The notes under the pieces were generated by a model, which had not been told where the DNA came from, made no database searches, and saw nothing but the letters and a program-made list of their open reading frames with translations. A program made the position numbers and the translations under genes. DNA of 64,000 bases from Pyxidicoccus xibeiensis (GTDB lineage: Bacteria > Myxococcota > Myxococcia > Myxococcales > Myxococcaceae). Shown here piece after piece: positions 40,256 to 51,800 of this stretch (position 1 is its first letter; each line of letters opens with the position of its first letter). The DNA is taken from contig NZ_JAJVKV010000002.1 of assembly GCF_024198175.1 (NCBI RefSeq), forward strand, positions 930,001 through 994,000, given 5' to 3'.

Positions 40256-43200
40256 ATGCACCTGCCGACTCGCGCCGAGCCCGCGTCCGAATTCGTCTGC
40301 CCCGAGGACTCCACCTTCGTGGACGTATGCCGCGCACGTGCGGCGGCGCAGCCCGGTGAGCGCGTCTTCACGTTCCTGGAAGACGAAGGCGAGCACACGC
40401 TCACCTACGCGCAGCTGGATGCGGGCGCGAGGGCCGTGGCGGCGCTGCTGCGGCGGCACCTGGCGCCGGGCGAGCGCGCGCTGCTGCTGTACCCGCCGGG
40501 GCGCGACTATGTGCTCGGCTTCCTGGGCTGCCTGTACGCGGGCGTGGTCGCGGTGCCGGCCTATCCGCCGGACCCGATGCGGCTGGGGCGCACGCTGCCC
40601 CGGCTCCAGGCGCTGGTGGCGGACTGCGGCGCCCGCGTGGCGCTCACCACCACGGGCATCGCGGACCTGGTGGAGCCGTTGACGGAGGATGCGCCGGACC
40701 TGCGCGCGCTGCGCTGGCTGGCCACGGACGCGGTGCCCGCGGAGGAGGCGGAGGCGTGGCGGGCGCCAGAGCTGCGGGGCGACGCGGTGGCGTTCCTCCA
40801 GTACACGTCCGGCTCCACCGGCACGCCACGCGGCGTGGTGCTGAAGCACCGGCACCTGCTGCACAACTCGGGGTTGATTGCCCGCGGGTTCGACGCGCGC
40901 CCCGGGGGCGTGGGCATCATCTGGCTGCCGCCGTACCACGACATGGGGCTGATTGGCGGCATCCTCCAGCCGCTGTTCCGCGACATCCCCACGGTGCTGC
41001 TGCCACCGCTGTCCTTCCTCCAGCGGCCCATGCGGTGGCTGGAGGCGGTGTCCCGCCATGGCGGCACGGTGAGCGGCGGGCCCAACTTCGCGTTCGACTT
41101 GTGCGTGCGCAAGAGCACGCCGGAGGAGCGGGCCTCGCTGGACCTGAGCCGCTGGGAGGTGGCGTTCTGCGGCGCGGAGCCGGTGCGGACGGAGACGCTG
41201 GAGCGCTTCGCGGACGCGTTCGCGCCGGCGGGCTTCCGGCGAGAGGCGTTCTACCCGTGCTACGGGCTGGCGGAGGGGACGCTCATCGTCACGGGCGGAG
41301 CGCGCACGGCGGCGCCGGTGGTGAAGCGGCTCTCGCGAGAGGCGCTGCGGCACGGCGAGGCGCGCGCCCCGGGGGACGGCGAGGTGGAGGCCGTGCTGGT
41401 GGGGTGTGGCACGGCGCTGGGCGGGCAGGAACTGCGCGTGGTGGACCCGGAGACGTGCAGGCCCAGCGCGCCGGGCCGGGTAGGGGAGCTCTGGGTGCGC
41501 GGCCCGAGCGTGGCGGACGGCTACTGGCAGCGGCCCGAGGAGACGGAGCGCACGTTCCACGGGCGGCTGGCGGGCGCGGCGCCGGAGGAGGCGCCGTACC
41601 TGCGCACCGGGGACCTGGGCGTGGTGGACGGCGGCGAGCTGTTCGTCACCGGGCGGCTGAAGGACGTGCTGGTGCTGCGCGGGCGCAACCACTACCCGCA
41701 GGACCTGGAGCTGTCGGTGGAGCGCTGCCACCCGGGGCTGCGCCCCGGCTGTGGCGCCGCGTTCGCGGTGGAGGTGGACGGCGAGGAGCGGCTGGCGCTC
41801 GTGCAGGAGGTCTCCGCGAAGGTGGCGGGCGAGGTGGAGGCGGTGCTCGCGCGCGTGCGCGCGGTGCTTGCCGAGGAGCACGGGGTGGCCGCGCACTCGG
41901 TGGTGTTCATCACTGCGGGCTCGCTGCCCAAGACGTCCAGCGGCAAGGTGCAGCGCCGGGCCACCCGCGAGGCGTTCCTCGCGGGCGCGCTCGACGTGGT
42001 GCGGGAGTGGCGCGAGGGCGCGTCGCTGGCGCAGGGGACTGGTGGCGCGGAGGAGGACCGCCAGGGCGCGATGGCGGGGGCCGGTGCGCCAGGAGCGGGG
42101 CGGGAAGGGCGCGAGGGCCTGTCGGCGGCGGCCGTGGCTGCCGCGCCCGAGCAGGGGCGCGTGGGCGCATCGGCTGCGCACCTGCCAGGTGGGTCTGCCG
42201 CTGCGCGGCTGGATGATGCCTCGGAGGACCGCGCCTCCGACGGCGGAGGCACGGCGTCGGCGAGGAGGATGAAGGCTCCGCCGGAGCAGGGTGCCGAGGC
42301 CGGCGGTGTCACGCCGGGGGCCCCGGGAGCAGACGGTGCCGCGCAAGGAGAAGTGCTCCCCTGGCTCGTGTCCCGGGTGTCGCGGCTGCTGCGCGTGAGC
42401 GCGCAGGAGCTGGACGTGAACGCGCCGCTGACCCACTACGGCCTCGACTCGCTGCGCGCGCTGGAGGTGCTGCACGCGGTGGAGGAGGGCTGGCGTGTGT
42501 CGCTGCCTCCCGCGCTGCTCCTCCAGGGACCGAGCCTGCGTGAGGTCGCGGAGTGGGTGGAGCGCAAGCGCCGCGACGCGGCTGTCACCTCGGAGCCCCG
42601 TGTCGAGGGCGGCCTCTCTGCCGACGCGGCGACGTTCGTGTCCGACGGCCAGCGCGCGCTCTGGTTCCTCCAGCGGATGGCCCCGGGGAGCACGGCGTAC
42701 CACGTGGCTCGCGCAGTGCGCTTCACGGCGCCTGTCGACGCGGGCGTCCTCGGACGCGCCATCTCCACGCTCGTCGCCCGTCACCCGGCGCTCTCCTCCG
42801 CGTTCCCCGAGGAGCAGGGCGCGCCCGCGCTCCGGACCGCCGCCTCTGCCCCCGCGCTGGAGGTGGAGGAGGCCTCCGCGCTGACGGCGGAGGCGCTGCG
42901 CGAGCGGCTCGACGCGGAGGCCCACCGTCCCTTCGACCTGGAGCGCGGGCCGCTGGTGCGCGTGCGCCTGTTCACCGGTGCCCCGGGCGGTGCCGTGATG
43001 CTGATGGTCCTGCACCACCTGGTCACCGACTTCTGGTCGCTCGAGGTCCTGGCCGAGGAGCTCGGCGCGCTCTACTCCGCGGAGAGTCGGGGCCTCCCCG
43101 CCGCGCTGCTGCCGCCACCGCCGCCGGCGCCTCCCATCCTCCAGGCACAGCAGTCCCGGTACACGGGCGCGCGCGGCGAGGCGCTCCATGCGTGGTGGCG

Positions 43201-45883
43201 CGAGCGGCTGGGCGGTGAGCTGCCCGTGCTGGAGCTTCCCACGTCCCGGCCGCGTCCCCGGCTCCAGTCGTTCCGTGGCGCCAGCAGCTCCTTCCGCGTG
43301 GAGCCGGAGACGGCCGCGCGCCTGAAGGCCCTGGCGAACGCGCAGGGCGCCACGCCATTCATGGTGCTGCTGGCCGGGTACCTCGCCTTCCTGCGCCGCT
43401 ACTCGGGGCAGGAGGACGTCGTCGTCGGCATCCCCACGGCGGGGAGGACTCGCGCGGACCTGTCCCGGCAGGCGGGCTACTTCGTCAACCCCGTGCCCCT
43501 GCGCGTGCAACTGCCGCGAGCGCTGACCTTCACCGGGCTGCTGGCCCAGGTGCGCGGCACCGTGCTGGAGGCGCTGGAGCACCAGGAGCTTCCCTTCGCG
43601 CGGCTCGTCGAGTGGCTCCAGCCTCGGAGAGACCCGTCCCGCGCCCCCGTCTTCCAGACGATGTTCGCCCTGCAGACCGGCCGGCCCGGTCGCGAGCCGC
43701 TGGGCGCCTTCGCGCTCGGAGAGCAGGGTGCGCGCGTCAGCCTGGGCGCACTGGAGCTCGAGTCCGTTCCCCTGGGAAGCCGCTCCGCCGCCTTCGACCT
43801 CTCGCTGATGATGGCGGAGGTGGACGGAGGCTTCGCGGCCAGCCTGGAGTACTGCGCGGACCTCTTCGATGCCGACGCCATCGCGCGGATGACGCGCCAC
43901 CTGCGCGCCCTGCTGGAGGCCGCCGCGGCCGCTCCGGAGCTGCCGCTGGTGGAGCTGCCCGTGCTGGACGCGGAGGAGCGGCGCGCGCTGCTGGAGCTGG
44001 GGCGCGGTGCGGCCTCCGTCGCTGCCGTGCCGGAGGAGGGAGGCCTGCTCCACCACTTCGACGCGTGGGTGGCACGAACCCCCGACGCGGTGGCGCTCGT
44101 CGCGGGCCCGCGGCGGTGGACGTATGCCGAGCTGAGCGCCTGGGTCGACCGGCTCGCGGCGAGACTGGCCCGGCAGGGCGTGGGGCCGGAGCTGCGCGTG
44201 GCGGTCCTGCTGGAGCGCGGCGGGCCGGAGGCGGCGGTGGCCTTCCTGGCGGTGCTCCGGGCCGGGGGCGTGGTGGTCCCGTTCGAGCCCGCCTCGCCCG
44301 CCGAGCGCCTGGAGTGGATGCTGGGAGACTGCGGCGCGCGGGTGCTGCTGGCGCAGGGCCGGCTCGCTCAGCGGCTGTCCCTGCCCGCGGGCGTGGAACT
44401 GCTCCGCTGGGAGGAGCACGGCGCGCCGGAGGTGCTCGCCGGAGCACCGGCCGAGACGCTTCCGTCCGTCACGCCGTCACTCGACCGGGCCGCGTACGTC
44501 ATCTACACGTCCGGCAGCACGGGGCGTCCCAAGGGCGTGGTGGTCCCGACCCGGGGCCTGGAGCACCTGGCGCGCTCCACGTCGCCGCTGCGACTGGGGC
44601 CTGGCTCACGCGTGCTCCAGTTCTCCTCGCCTGCCTTCGACATGTCGGTCTGGGAGTACGTGATGGCGCTCACCTCGGGGGCGGCGCTGCACGTGGCGCC
44701 CGCTGGACAGGTGCTCGCGGGCGAGGTGCTGCACCGCCTCCTCCGTGAAGAGCGCATCACCTGCACGCTGTTGCCGCCTTCAGTCATCACCCTGCTGCCG
44801 GAGGCGCCACTGCCGGACCTGGCGGTGCTCATCACCGGCGGCGACGTGTGCCCGCGCGAGCTGGTGACCCGCTTCGGCACGGGCCGCACGTTCATCAACG
44901 GCTATGGCCCCACGGAAGTGACGGTCTGCGCCACGTGGGAGTTCAACCCTCCTGACGAGCCGGGCCTGCCCGCCATCGGCCGGTCGATGGCGCACCTCCA
45001 GTCCTACGTGCTGGACGCCTCGCTGAACCCCGTGCCCGTGGGCGTGACCGGCGAGCTGTACGTCGGCGGCCCCAGCCTGGCGCGCGGCTACCTGGGCCAG
45101 CCCGCGCTCACCGCCGAGCGCTTCGTGCCGGACCCGTATGGCGGCGAGCCGGGCGCCCGGCTGTACCGCACCGGAGACGTGGTGCGCTGGCGGCCCGACG
45201 GTCGGCTGGACTTCGTGGGCCGCGCGGATGCGCAGGTGAAGCTGCGCGGCTTCCGCATCGAGCCCGGCGAGGTGGAGGTCGCGCTGCGGGAGCTGGCCGG
45301 CATGCTCCAGGCCCACGTCTCCGTGTGGAAGCCTCCGGCGGACGGAGAGGCGCGTCTGGTGGCGTACGTCGTGCCCGGCCCCGGCGAGCCGCTGCCACCG
45401 GGCGAGGTCCGCGCGCGGCTGCGGGCCCGGCTCCCCGAGCACATGGTGCCCGTGGACATCGTCTCGCTGGAGGCGCTGCCGATGACCGTCGGCGGCAAGG
45501 TGGACCGGCGCGCGCTGCCCGCTCCGACGCGGACGGTGGCGGCCGACGGCGCGCCGCGCACGCCGCTGGAGGAGACCATCGCGAAGTCCTGGACGGAGGC
45601 GCTGGGCCTGGCCGTGGTGGACGTGCACGCGCACTTCTTCGACGACCTGGGTGGCAGCTCGCTGGGCGCGGTGAAGGCGTGCTCGCGGCTGCGCGAGGCG
45701 CTGGGCCGCGACGTCCCCATCACCCACTTCTTCGAACATCCCACCGTCCACGCGCTCGCCCGGAGGTTGTCGTCCGATGCGCGGCCGGAAGGGGAAGCAG
45801 ACGTGAAGCACCAGGATCGCGCGGAGGCCCGCCGTCAGGCCCTCCAGCGCCGCGGAGGAAGGAATCCCCGAGGCCATGGCTGA
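40256..45883 (+). CDS. Lipopeptide synthetase 1: FAAL-ACP-C-A-PCP
   Basis: 1875 residues. Domains: a fatty acyl-AMP ligase (1-590; [11 protein letters not shown] from 183, [12 protein letters not shown] and [13 protein letters not shown], the FAAL signatures), an Ala/Gly/Glu-rich linker of 100 residues, an acyl carrier (about 695-765; YGLDSLRAL, phosphopantetheine Ser732), a condensation domain (795-1235; HHLVTDFWS, His921), an adenylation domain (1250-1755; [11 protein letters not shown] from 1417) and a peptidyl carrier (1765-1835; Ser1802 in LGGSSLG). It would adenylate a free fatty acid and join it to the first amino acid as an amide. The pocket residues read by hand are D-M-W-L-I-G-G-V-C, a hydrophobic set with no match I know. 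The ATG at 40256 begins at the FAAL start. The stop overlaps gene 2 by eight bases. Confidence 0.95.
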   Translation: MHLPTRAEPASEFVCPEDSTFVDVCRARAAAQPGERVFTFLEDEGEHTLTYAQLDAGARAVAALLRRHLAPGERALLLYPPGRDYVLGFLGCLYAGVVAVPAYPPDPMRLGRTLPRLQALVADCGARVALTTTGIADLVEPLTEDAPDLRALRWLATDAVPAEEAEAWRAPELRGDAVAFLQYTSGSTGTPRGVVLKHRHLLHNSGLIARGFDARPGGVGIIWLPPYHDMGLIGGILQPLFRDIPTVLLPPLSFLQRPMRWLEAVSRHGGTVSGGPNFAFDLCVRKSTPEERASLDLSRWEVAFCGAEPVRTETLERFADAFAPAGFRREAFYPCYGLAEGTLIVTGGARTAAPVVKRLSREALRHGEARAPGDGEVEAVLVGCGTALGGQELRVVDPETCRPSAPGRVGELWVRGPSVADGYWQRPEETERTFHGRLAGAAPEEAPYLRTGDLGVVDGGELFVTGRLKDVLVLRGRNHYPQDLELSVERCHPGLRPGCGAAFAVEVDGEERLALVQEVSAKVAGEVEAVLARVRAVLAEEHGVAAHSVVFITAGSLPKTSSGKVQRRATREAFLAGALDVVREWREGASLAQGTGGAEEDRQGAMAGAGAPGAGREGREGLSAAAVAAAPEQGRVGASAAHLPGGSAAARLDDASEDRASDGGGTASARRMKAPPEQGAEAGGVTPGAPGADGAAQGEVLPWLVSRVSRLLRVSAQELDVNAPLTHYGLDSLRALEVLHAVEEGWRVSLPPALLLQGPSLREVAEWVERKRRDAAVTSEPRVEGGLSADAATFVSDGQRALWFLQRMAPGSTAYHVARAVRFTAPVDAGVLGRAISTLVARHPALSSAFPEEQGAPALRTAASAPALEVEEASALTAEALRERLDAEAHRPFDLERGPLVRVRLFTGAPGGAVMLMVLHHLVTDFWSLEVLAEELGALYSAESRGLPAALLPPPPPAPPILQAQQSRYTGARGEALHAWWRERLGGELPVLELPTSRPRPRLQSFRGASSSFRVEPETAARLKALANAQGATPFMVLLAGYLAFLRRYSGQEDVVVGIPTAGRTRADLSRQAGYFVNPVPLRVQLPRALTFTGLLAQVRGTVLEALEHQELPFARLVEWLQPRRDPSRAPVFQTMFALQTGRPGREPLGAFALGEQGARVSLGALELESVPLGSRSAAFDLSLMMAEVDGGFAASLEYCADLFDADAIARMTRHLRALLEAAAAAPELPLVELPVLDAEERRALLELGRGAASVAAVPEEGGLLHHFDAWVARTPDAVALVAGPRRWTYAELSAWVDRLAARLARQGVGPELRVAVLLERGGPEAAVAFLAVLRAGGVVVPFEPASPAERLEWMLGDCGARVLLAQGRLAQRLSLPAGVELLRWEEHGAPEVLAGAPAETLPSVTPSLDRAAYVIYTSGSTGRPKGVVVPTRGLEHLARSTSPLRLGPGSRVLQFSSPAFDMSVWEYVMALTSGAALHVAPAGQVLAGEVLHRLLREERITCTLLPPSVITLLPEAPLPDLAVLITGGDVCPRELVTRFGTGRTFINGYGPTEVTVCATWEFNPPDEPGLPAIGRSMAHLQSYVLDASLNPVPVGVTGELYVGGPSLARGYLGQPALTAERFVPDPYGGEPGARLYRTGDVVRWRPDGRLDFVGRADAQVKLRGFRIEPGEVEVALRELAGMLQAHVSVWKPPADGEARLVAYVVPGPGEPLPPGEVRARLRARLPEHMVPVDIVSLEALPMTVGGKVDRRALPAPTRTVAADGAPRTPLEETIAKSWTEALGLAVVDVHAHFFDDLGGSSLGAVKACSRLREALGRDVPITHFFEHPTVHALARRLSSDARPEGEADVKHQDRAEARRQALQRRGGRNPRGHG

Positions 45884-48800
45884 ACACGACGAGACGGGCG
45901 AAGGCAGCGGCATCACGGGCAATGACATCGCGATCATCGGCATGGCGGGGCGCTTTCCGGGCGCCTCGGACGTGCGCGCCTTCTGGCGCAACCTGCGCGA
46001 GGGCGTGGGCTCCATCTCCCGGCTGGCACCGGAAACGCTGGAGGCATCTCCGCTGACGCCGGAGTCGGTGAGGAAGCACCCGGACTTCGTTCCGGCGGCC
46101 GGCGTGCTCGAGGGCGGCGACACGTTCGACGCGGGCTTCTTCGACGTGGCCCCGCGCGAGGCGCGGTGGATGGACCCGCAGCAGCGCGTGTTCCTGGAGT
46201 GCGCGTGGTCGGCGCTGGAGGACGCCGGGTGCGACCCGGAGCGCTTCCCGGGGAAGATCTCCCTCTACGCGGGCGCGGGGGCGTCGCTGCACTCGGTGGG
46301 GCTGCTGGGGCAGGGGAACCTGGACCCCGCGTCGCTCTACGAGCTGCTGGGGACCACCGGGGAGAACCTGGCGACCAAGGCCTCCTTCAAGCTGGGCCTG
46401 CGCGGCGAGAGCCTGTCCGTGTACACGGCATGTTCCACGGGCCTCGTCGCCGTGCACATGGCCTGTCAGAGCCTCATCCTGCGCCAGTCGGACGTAGCGC
46501 TGGCGGGCGCGGTGCGGCTGTCGCTGCCGCAGCGCACGGGCTACCTCTTCCAGGACGGGATGATCCTCTCGCCGGACGGTCGCTGTCGGGCCTTCGACGC
46601 GAAGGCGGCGGGCACGGTGCCGGGCAACGGCGTGGCGGTGGTGGTGCTCAAGCCGCTGGAGGACGCGCTCCGGGACGGGGACCACGTCTACGCGGTCATC
46701 CGCGGCTCGGCCATCAACAACGATGGCCGGCTGAAGGTGGGCTACACGGCTCCCAGCGTGGAGGGACAGGCCAGCGTCATCGGCGAGGCGCTGGCGTACG
46801 CGGGGCTGGAGGCGGAGGACATCGGCTACGTGGAGGCGCACGGCACGGGCACCGCGCTGGGCGACCCCATCGAGGTGGCGGCGCTCACGCGCGCGTACCG
46901 GCAGCACTCGCAGCGCAAGGGCTGGTGCGGCCTGGGCTCGGTGAAGACGAACATCGGGCACCTGGACACCGCGGCGGGCGTCGCCGGCCTCATCAAGGCG
47001 GCGCTGGCGCTGCACCATGAAGAGCTGCCGCCCACCGTGGACTTCGAGCGGCCCAACCCGGCCATCGACTTCGCCAACAGCCCCTTCTACGTCGTCGGCC
47101 AGCGCACGCCCTGGAAGCGCGGGGACGTGCCCCGGCGCGCGGCGGTGAGCTCGTTCGGCATTGGCGGCACCAATGCGCACGCGGTGCTGGAGGAGGCCCC
47201 GCTGGCGCCGCCCTCCGCGCCGAGCGCCCGCCCCACGCAGCTCTTCACGCTGTCCGCGCGCACGGCGAAGTCGCTGGAGGCAACGGCCCGCGAGCTGGCG
47301 GACTGGCTGGAGTCCGCGCCGGAGACCGTGTCGCTGGCGGACGTGGCCTTCACGCGCAACGTGGGACGCCGGGCCTTCGAGCACCGGCGCACGGTGGTGG
47401 CGAAGGACCGGGCGGAGCTGCTGTCGCGGCTGCGCACGCCGGGGAAGTCGCACGTCGTGGAGGACCTGGAGGCGGCGCGCGAGCGGCGCGTGGCCTTCCT
47501 CCTGCCCGGACAGGGCGCGCAGTCCGTGGGGATGGGGCGCGAGCTGTACGGGGCGGAGCCCGTCTTCCGCGAGGCCGTGGACGCCTGCCTGGAAGGGCTG
47601 GGGACGGCGCTGGCGGCCTCGGTGCGAAGGCTGCTGCTGCCCGCGCCGGGCACGGAGGCGGAGGCGCGCGAGCTGCTGACGGACCCGCGCCACGCGCTGC
47701 CGGCCCTGTTCTGCGTGGAGTACGCGCTGGCGAAGCTGTGGGAGGCGTGGGGCGTGAAGCCGCACGCGCTGCTGGGTCACAGCTTCGGTGAGTACGTGGC
47801 CGCGTGCCTGGCGGGAGTGCTGCCGCTGGAGGACGCGCTGGTGCTGGTGGCGACGCGCGGCCGGCTGATGGCGCGCATGCCGCCCGGGAGCATGACGGCG
47901 GTGGGGTGCGCGGAGGAGGACGTGCGCCCGCTGCTGACGGGCGGCCTGTCGCTGGCGGCCGTGAATGGGCCGGAGCGCTGCGTGGTGTCCGGCCCCACGC
48001 CGGAGGTGGAGGCGCTGGAGCGCGAGCTGGCGTCGCGCGGCGTGGGCGTGCTGCGCCTGCCGGCGGGCCATGCCTTCCACTCCGCCGCCGTGGAGCCGCT
48101 GATGGACGAGCTGCGGCGCGTGGTGGCGGGGCTGCGCCTGTCCGCGCCCCAGGTGCCGTACGTGTCGAGCGTCACCGGCACGTGGATTCGCGCGGAGGAG
48201 GCGACGGACCCGGCGTACTGGGCGCGGCAGATGCGGGCGCCGGTGCGCTTCGGGGACGGGCTGGAGGCGCTGAAGGCGGAAGGCTGCACGGTGTTCCTGG
48301 AGGTGGGGCCGGACCAGAACCTCACGGCGCTGGCGCGGCTGGGGCTGAAGGGGCAGGGGGCCCGGGTGGTGGCGTCGTCGCCGCGCGCGGGCGCGAAGGC
48401 GGGCGAGCACGCGACGCTGATGGAGGCGCTGGGCGCGCTGTGGGAGCAGGGGCTGCGGCCGGACTGGAAGGGCGTCTACGCGCACGAGCGGCGCCGCAGG
48501 CTGCCGCTCCCCACGTACCCGTTCGAGCGTCAGACCTTCACGATGGACCTGCCCACGGTGGTGGCCTCCGCGCCAGCACCGTCCGTCACGGCGCCGCGCG
48601 AGGAGCCGCTGGAGGCGCTCGCCGCGGTGGAGCTGCCGGCGGACAAGGCCGGGCCGCGCACGGACGTGGAGCGCAAGGTGCTGGCCATCTGGCGCGAGCG
48701 GCTGGGCCGCGCGGACTTCGGCATCCACGACGACTTCCTGGAGCTGGGCGGCAACTCGCTGATGGCCGCGCAGATGCTGACGCGGCTGCGCGAGGCCTTC

Positions 48801-51800
48801 CCGGTCCAGCTTCCGCTGAGTGACTTGTTCGAGGCGCCGACGGTGGCCGGCGTGGCCTCGCGCATCCAGGCGCGGCTGGACGCGGCGGGCCCGGCCGGGA
48901 CGGAGGCGGCAGTACCGGCGATGGTGCGCGTGCCCCGGGACGGCGTGCTGCCGATGTCGGTGGTGCAGGAGCGCGTCTGCCTGCTGGAGCGGGCGCTGCC
49001 AGGCAACCCGGCGCTGAACATGCCCATGGTGCTGCGGCTGGTTGGCGCGCTGGACCTGCCCGTGCTGGAGCGGAGCCTGGAGGCCGTGGTGCAGCGCCAC
49101 GAGGCGCTGCGCACGTACTACCCCTGGGTGGACGGGCGGCCGGTGCTGCGCGTTGCGCCGACGCTGAAGCTGTCCCTGGCCGTGGAGCCGGTGGCGGGGG
49201 ACACGCGCGAGGCGCGTGAGGCGGAGGCGCTGCGGCTGGCGCGCGAGGAGGCGGCGCGGCCCTTCGACCTGGAGCGCGGGCCGGTGATGCGTGCGCGGGT
49301 GCTGCGGCTGGAGCCGGACACGCACCTGCTGCTCGTCACCGTGCACCACGTGGTGTCCGACACGTGGTCGCTGGTGGTGCTCGGGCAGGAGCTGGGCACG
49401 AACTACGGCGCCTTCAAGCAGGGGCAGCCGTCGCCGCTGCCGGCGCTGCCGTTGCAGTACGTGGACTACGCGGCCTGGCAGCGCAAGGTGCTGGGGGCCG
49501 GCGTGTTCTCCGAGCAGACGGCCACCTGGCGCGAGCGGCTGGTGGGGCTGCCCGGCCCGCTGGACCTGCCGGTGGACCTGCCGCGCGGTGAGGGCCCCGC
49601 GCTCAGCTCGGTGCGGTGGCACGTCGAGTTCTCGCGCGAGCTGTCCGGCGCGGTGCACGCGCTCGCGCAGCGCGAGGGTGCCACGCCGTTCATGGTGCTG
49701 CTGGCTTCGTGGCAGGCGCTGCTCGGGCGCTGGGCGGGCCAGGACGACGTCGTGGTGGGGACGCCCATCGGCAACCGCAGCCGGCCGGAGCTGGAGCCGA
49801 TGATTGGCTACGTGGCGCACGCGGTGCCGCTGCGCACGGACCTGTCCGGCGACCCGACCTTCCGCGAGCTGCTCGCGCGGGTGCGTGGTGTGACGCTGGA
49901 GGCGTACGCGAATCCGGACGTGCCCTACGAGCACCTGATTCGTGAAGTCGAGCCCGCGAAGGACCCGAGCCGGGAGCGCGTGTTCGACGCGCTCTTCATC
50001 CTGCACACGCCCTTCGCGGCGCACCTGGACCTGCCAGGGCTGCGCATGAGCCTGGTGGAGGTGAAGGACGGGCCGGCGCAGTTCGGCGCCGCGCTGTCGC
50101 CCCTGTCCATCTCCATGGGGGAGTCCGAGGGCGCCTTCTCCGGCTTCCTGGAGTACGCGGTGGAGCGCTTCGAGCGGTCGACCATCGCCCGGCTGGTGGA
50201 GCACTGGTCCGCGCTGCTGTCGGGCGCGCTGAGCGACCCGGACCAGCCCCTCTCCGCGCTGTCGCTGGAGCCCGCTGGGGCGGTGGCCCGGCCGCTGCCG
50301 GTGCGCTCCGACGAGCCGCACCCCGTGGCGGCGGCGTCGCTGCTGGAGGCCCGCGCGACCAAGGACGCGGGCGTCGTGGCACTCACCGACGGCGGAGGCA
50401 AGGACCTCACCTGGGGCGAGCTGCGCCAGAAGGCGAAGCGACTGGCGGCGGAGCTGGTGGCCCAGGGCGTGAGGCCCGAGGTGCTGGTGGCCGTGTGCCT
50501 GGAGCCGTCGGTGGAGCGCGTGGTGGCGCTCTGGGCGGTGCTGGAGGCGGGCGGCGCGTACGTGCTGCTGTCCGTGCCCCAGCTCCGGGAGCTGGCGGCG
50601 CTGGCGCCCGAGGGAGGACCGCCGCCGCTGCTGCTGACGCACCAGCGGGCGCGGACGAGCGTGAAGCTGGACTCCGCGCGCGTCCTGTACGTGGACGCCC
50701 TGCTCGCGGCGTGGAAGGGAATCGATGCTCCGGAGCGGTCCCTCCCCATGCTCGCCGTGGCGGAAGCGGTGGACCCCTCCGGGGCCGTTGGCGGAGCCCC
50801 GCCTGTCGGTGCCCTCGCCGAGGCGATGCGCCGCACGCCTTTCGCGGACGGCACCCTGGGAAGCCCGGCCGAGCGGAGCCGCCCGCTGAACGTGTCGTCG
50901 GAGACGATGGTGTGCCTGGAGCCCCTGGTGGGCCCCGGGGGAGACCGGCTCCGGGCCGTGCACACGCACCGGACGGTGGCGGAGCTGTTCCGCCGCCTGG
51001 ATGCCGGCGGGGACGCGGCCGGCGGCGCGTGGCTGGCGGCGGAGGAGACGCACACGCCAGGCACGGGCCTGGAGCTGCTGTGGGCCCTGACGCGCGGCCT
51101 GCGCGTGGTGCTGCCGCCCGAGCGGGCCCGCTTCAACCTCTTCACCGCGGGCAGCGGGGCCTCGCGCCGCGGTCCCGACTTCAGCCTGTCCTTCTTCGCC
51201 AACGACGAGGACTCGCTGGGCGGGCGCAAGTACCGCCTGCTGCTGGAGGGCGCGAAGTTCGCTGACACGCACGGCTTCTCGGCGGTGTGGACGCCGGAGC
51301 GGCGCTTCCACTCCTTCGGCGGGCTGTACCCGAGACCGGCCGTGGTGGGCGCGGGCGTGGCCACGGTGACGGAGCGCCTGGGCATCCGCGCGGGCAGCGT
51401 GGTGCTGCCGCTGCATGACCCCATCCTCGTCGCCGAGGAGTGGGCGGTGCTGGACAACCTGTCCGACGGCCGCGTCGGCGTGTCGTTCGCCTCGGGCTGG
51501 AACGCGAACGACTTCGTCTTCGCGCCGGACCGGTACGCGCGCCGCAAGGAGGTCATGCTCCGCGGCGTCGAGGAGGTCCGGACGCTGTGGCGTGGCGGGA
51601 CGGTGCGGCGCCGCAATGGCACGGGCGACGAGGTGGAGGTCGCCCTGCGCCCGCGTCCCGTCCAGAAGGAGCTGCCCATCTGGCTCACCGCCGCGGGCAG
51701 TCCGGAGACGTTCCGGCTGGCGGGCGAGCTGGGCGCGTACGTGCTCACCAACCTCATGGGCCAGCAACTGGACGAGCTGGCGGGGAAGGTGGCGCTCTAC

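Noticed and set aside
40127..44419. A 1430-codon minus-strand frame opposite synthetase 1
   Set aside because: Antisense shadow of the FAAL-C-A gene, with the same skewed composition and no recognisable motif.
48330..48660. A ketoreductase between AT and ACP of the PKS module
   Set aside because: Only about 100 residues separate AT and ACP and there is no Rossmann motif, so no reductive domain can fit.
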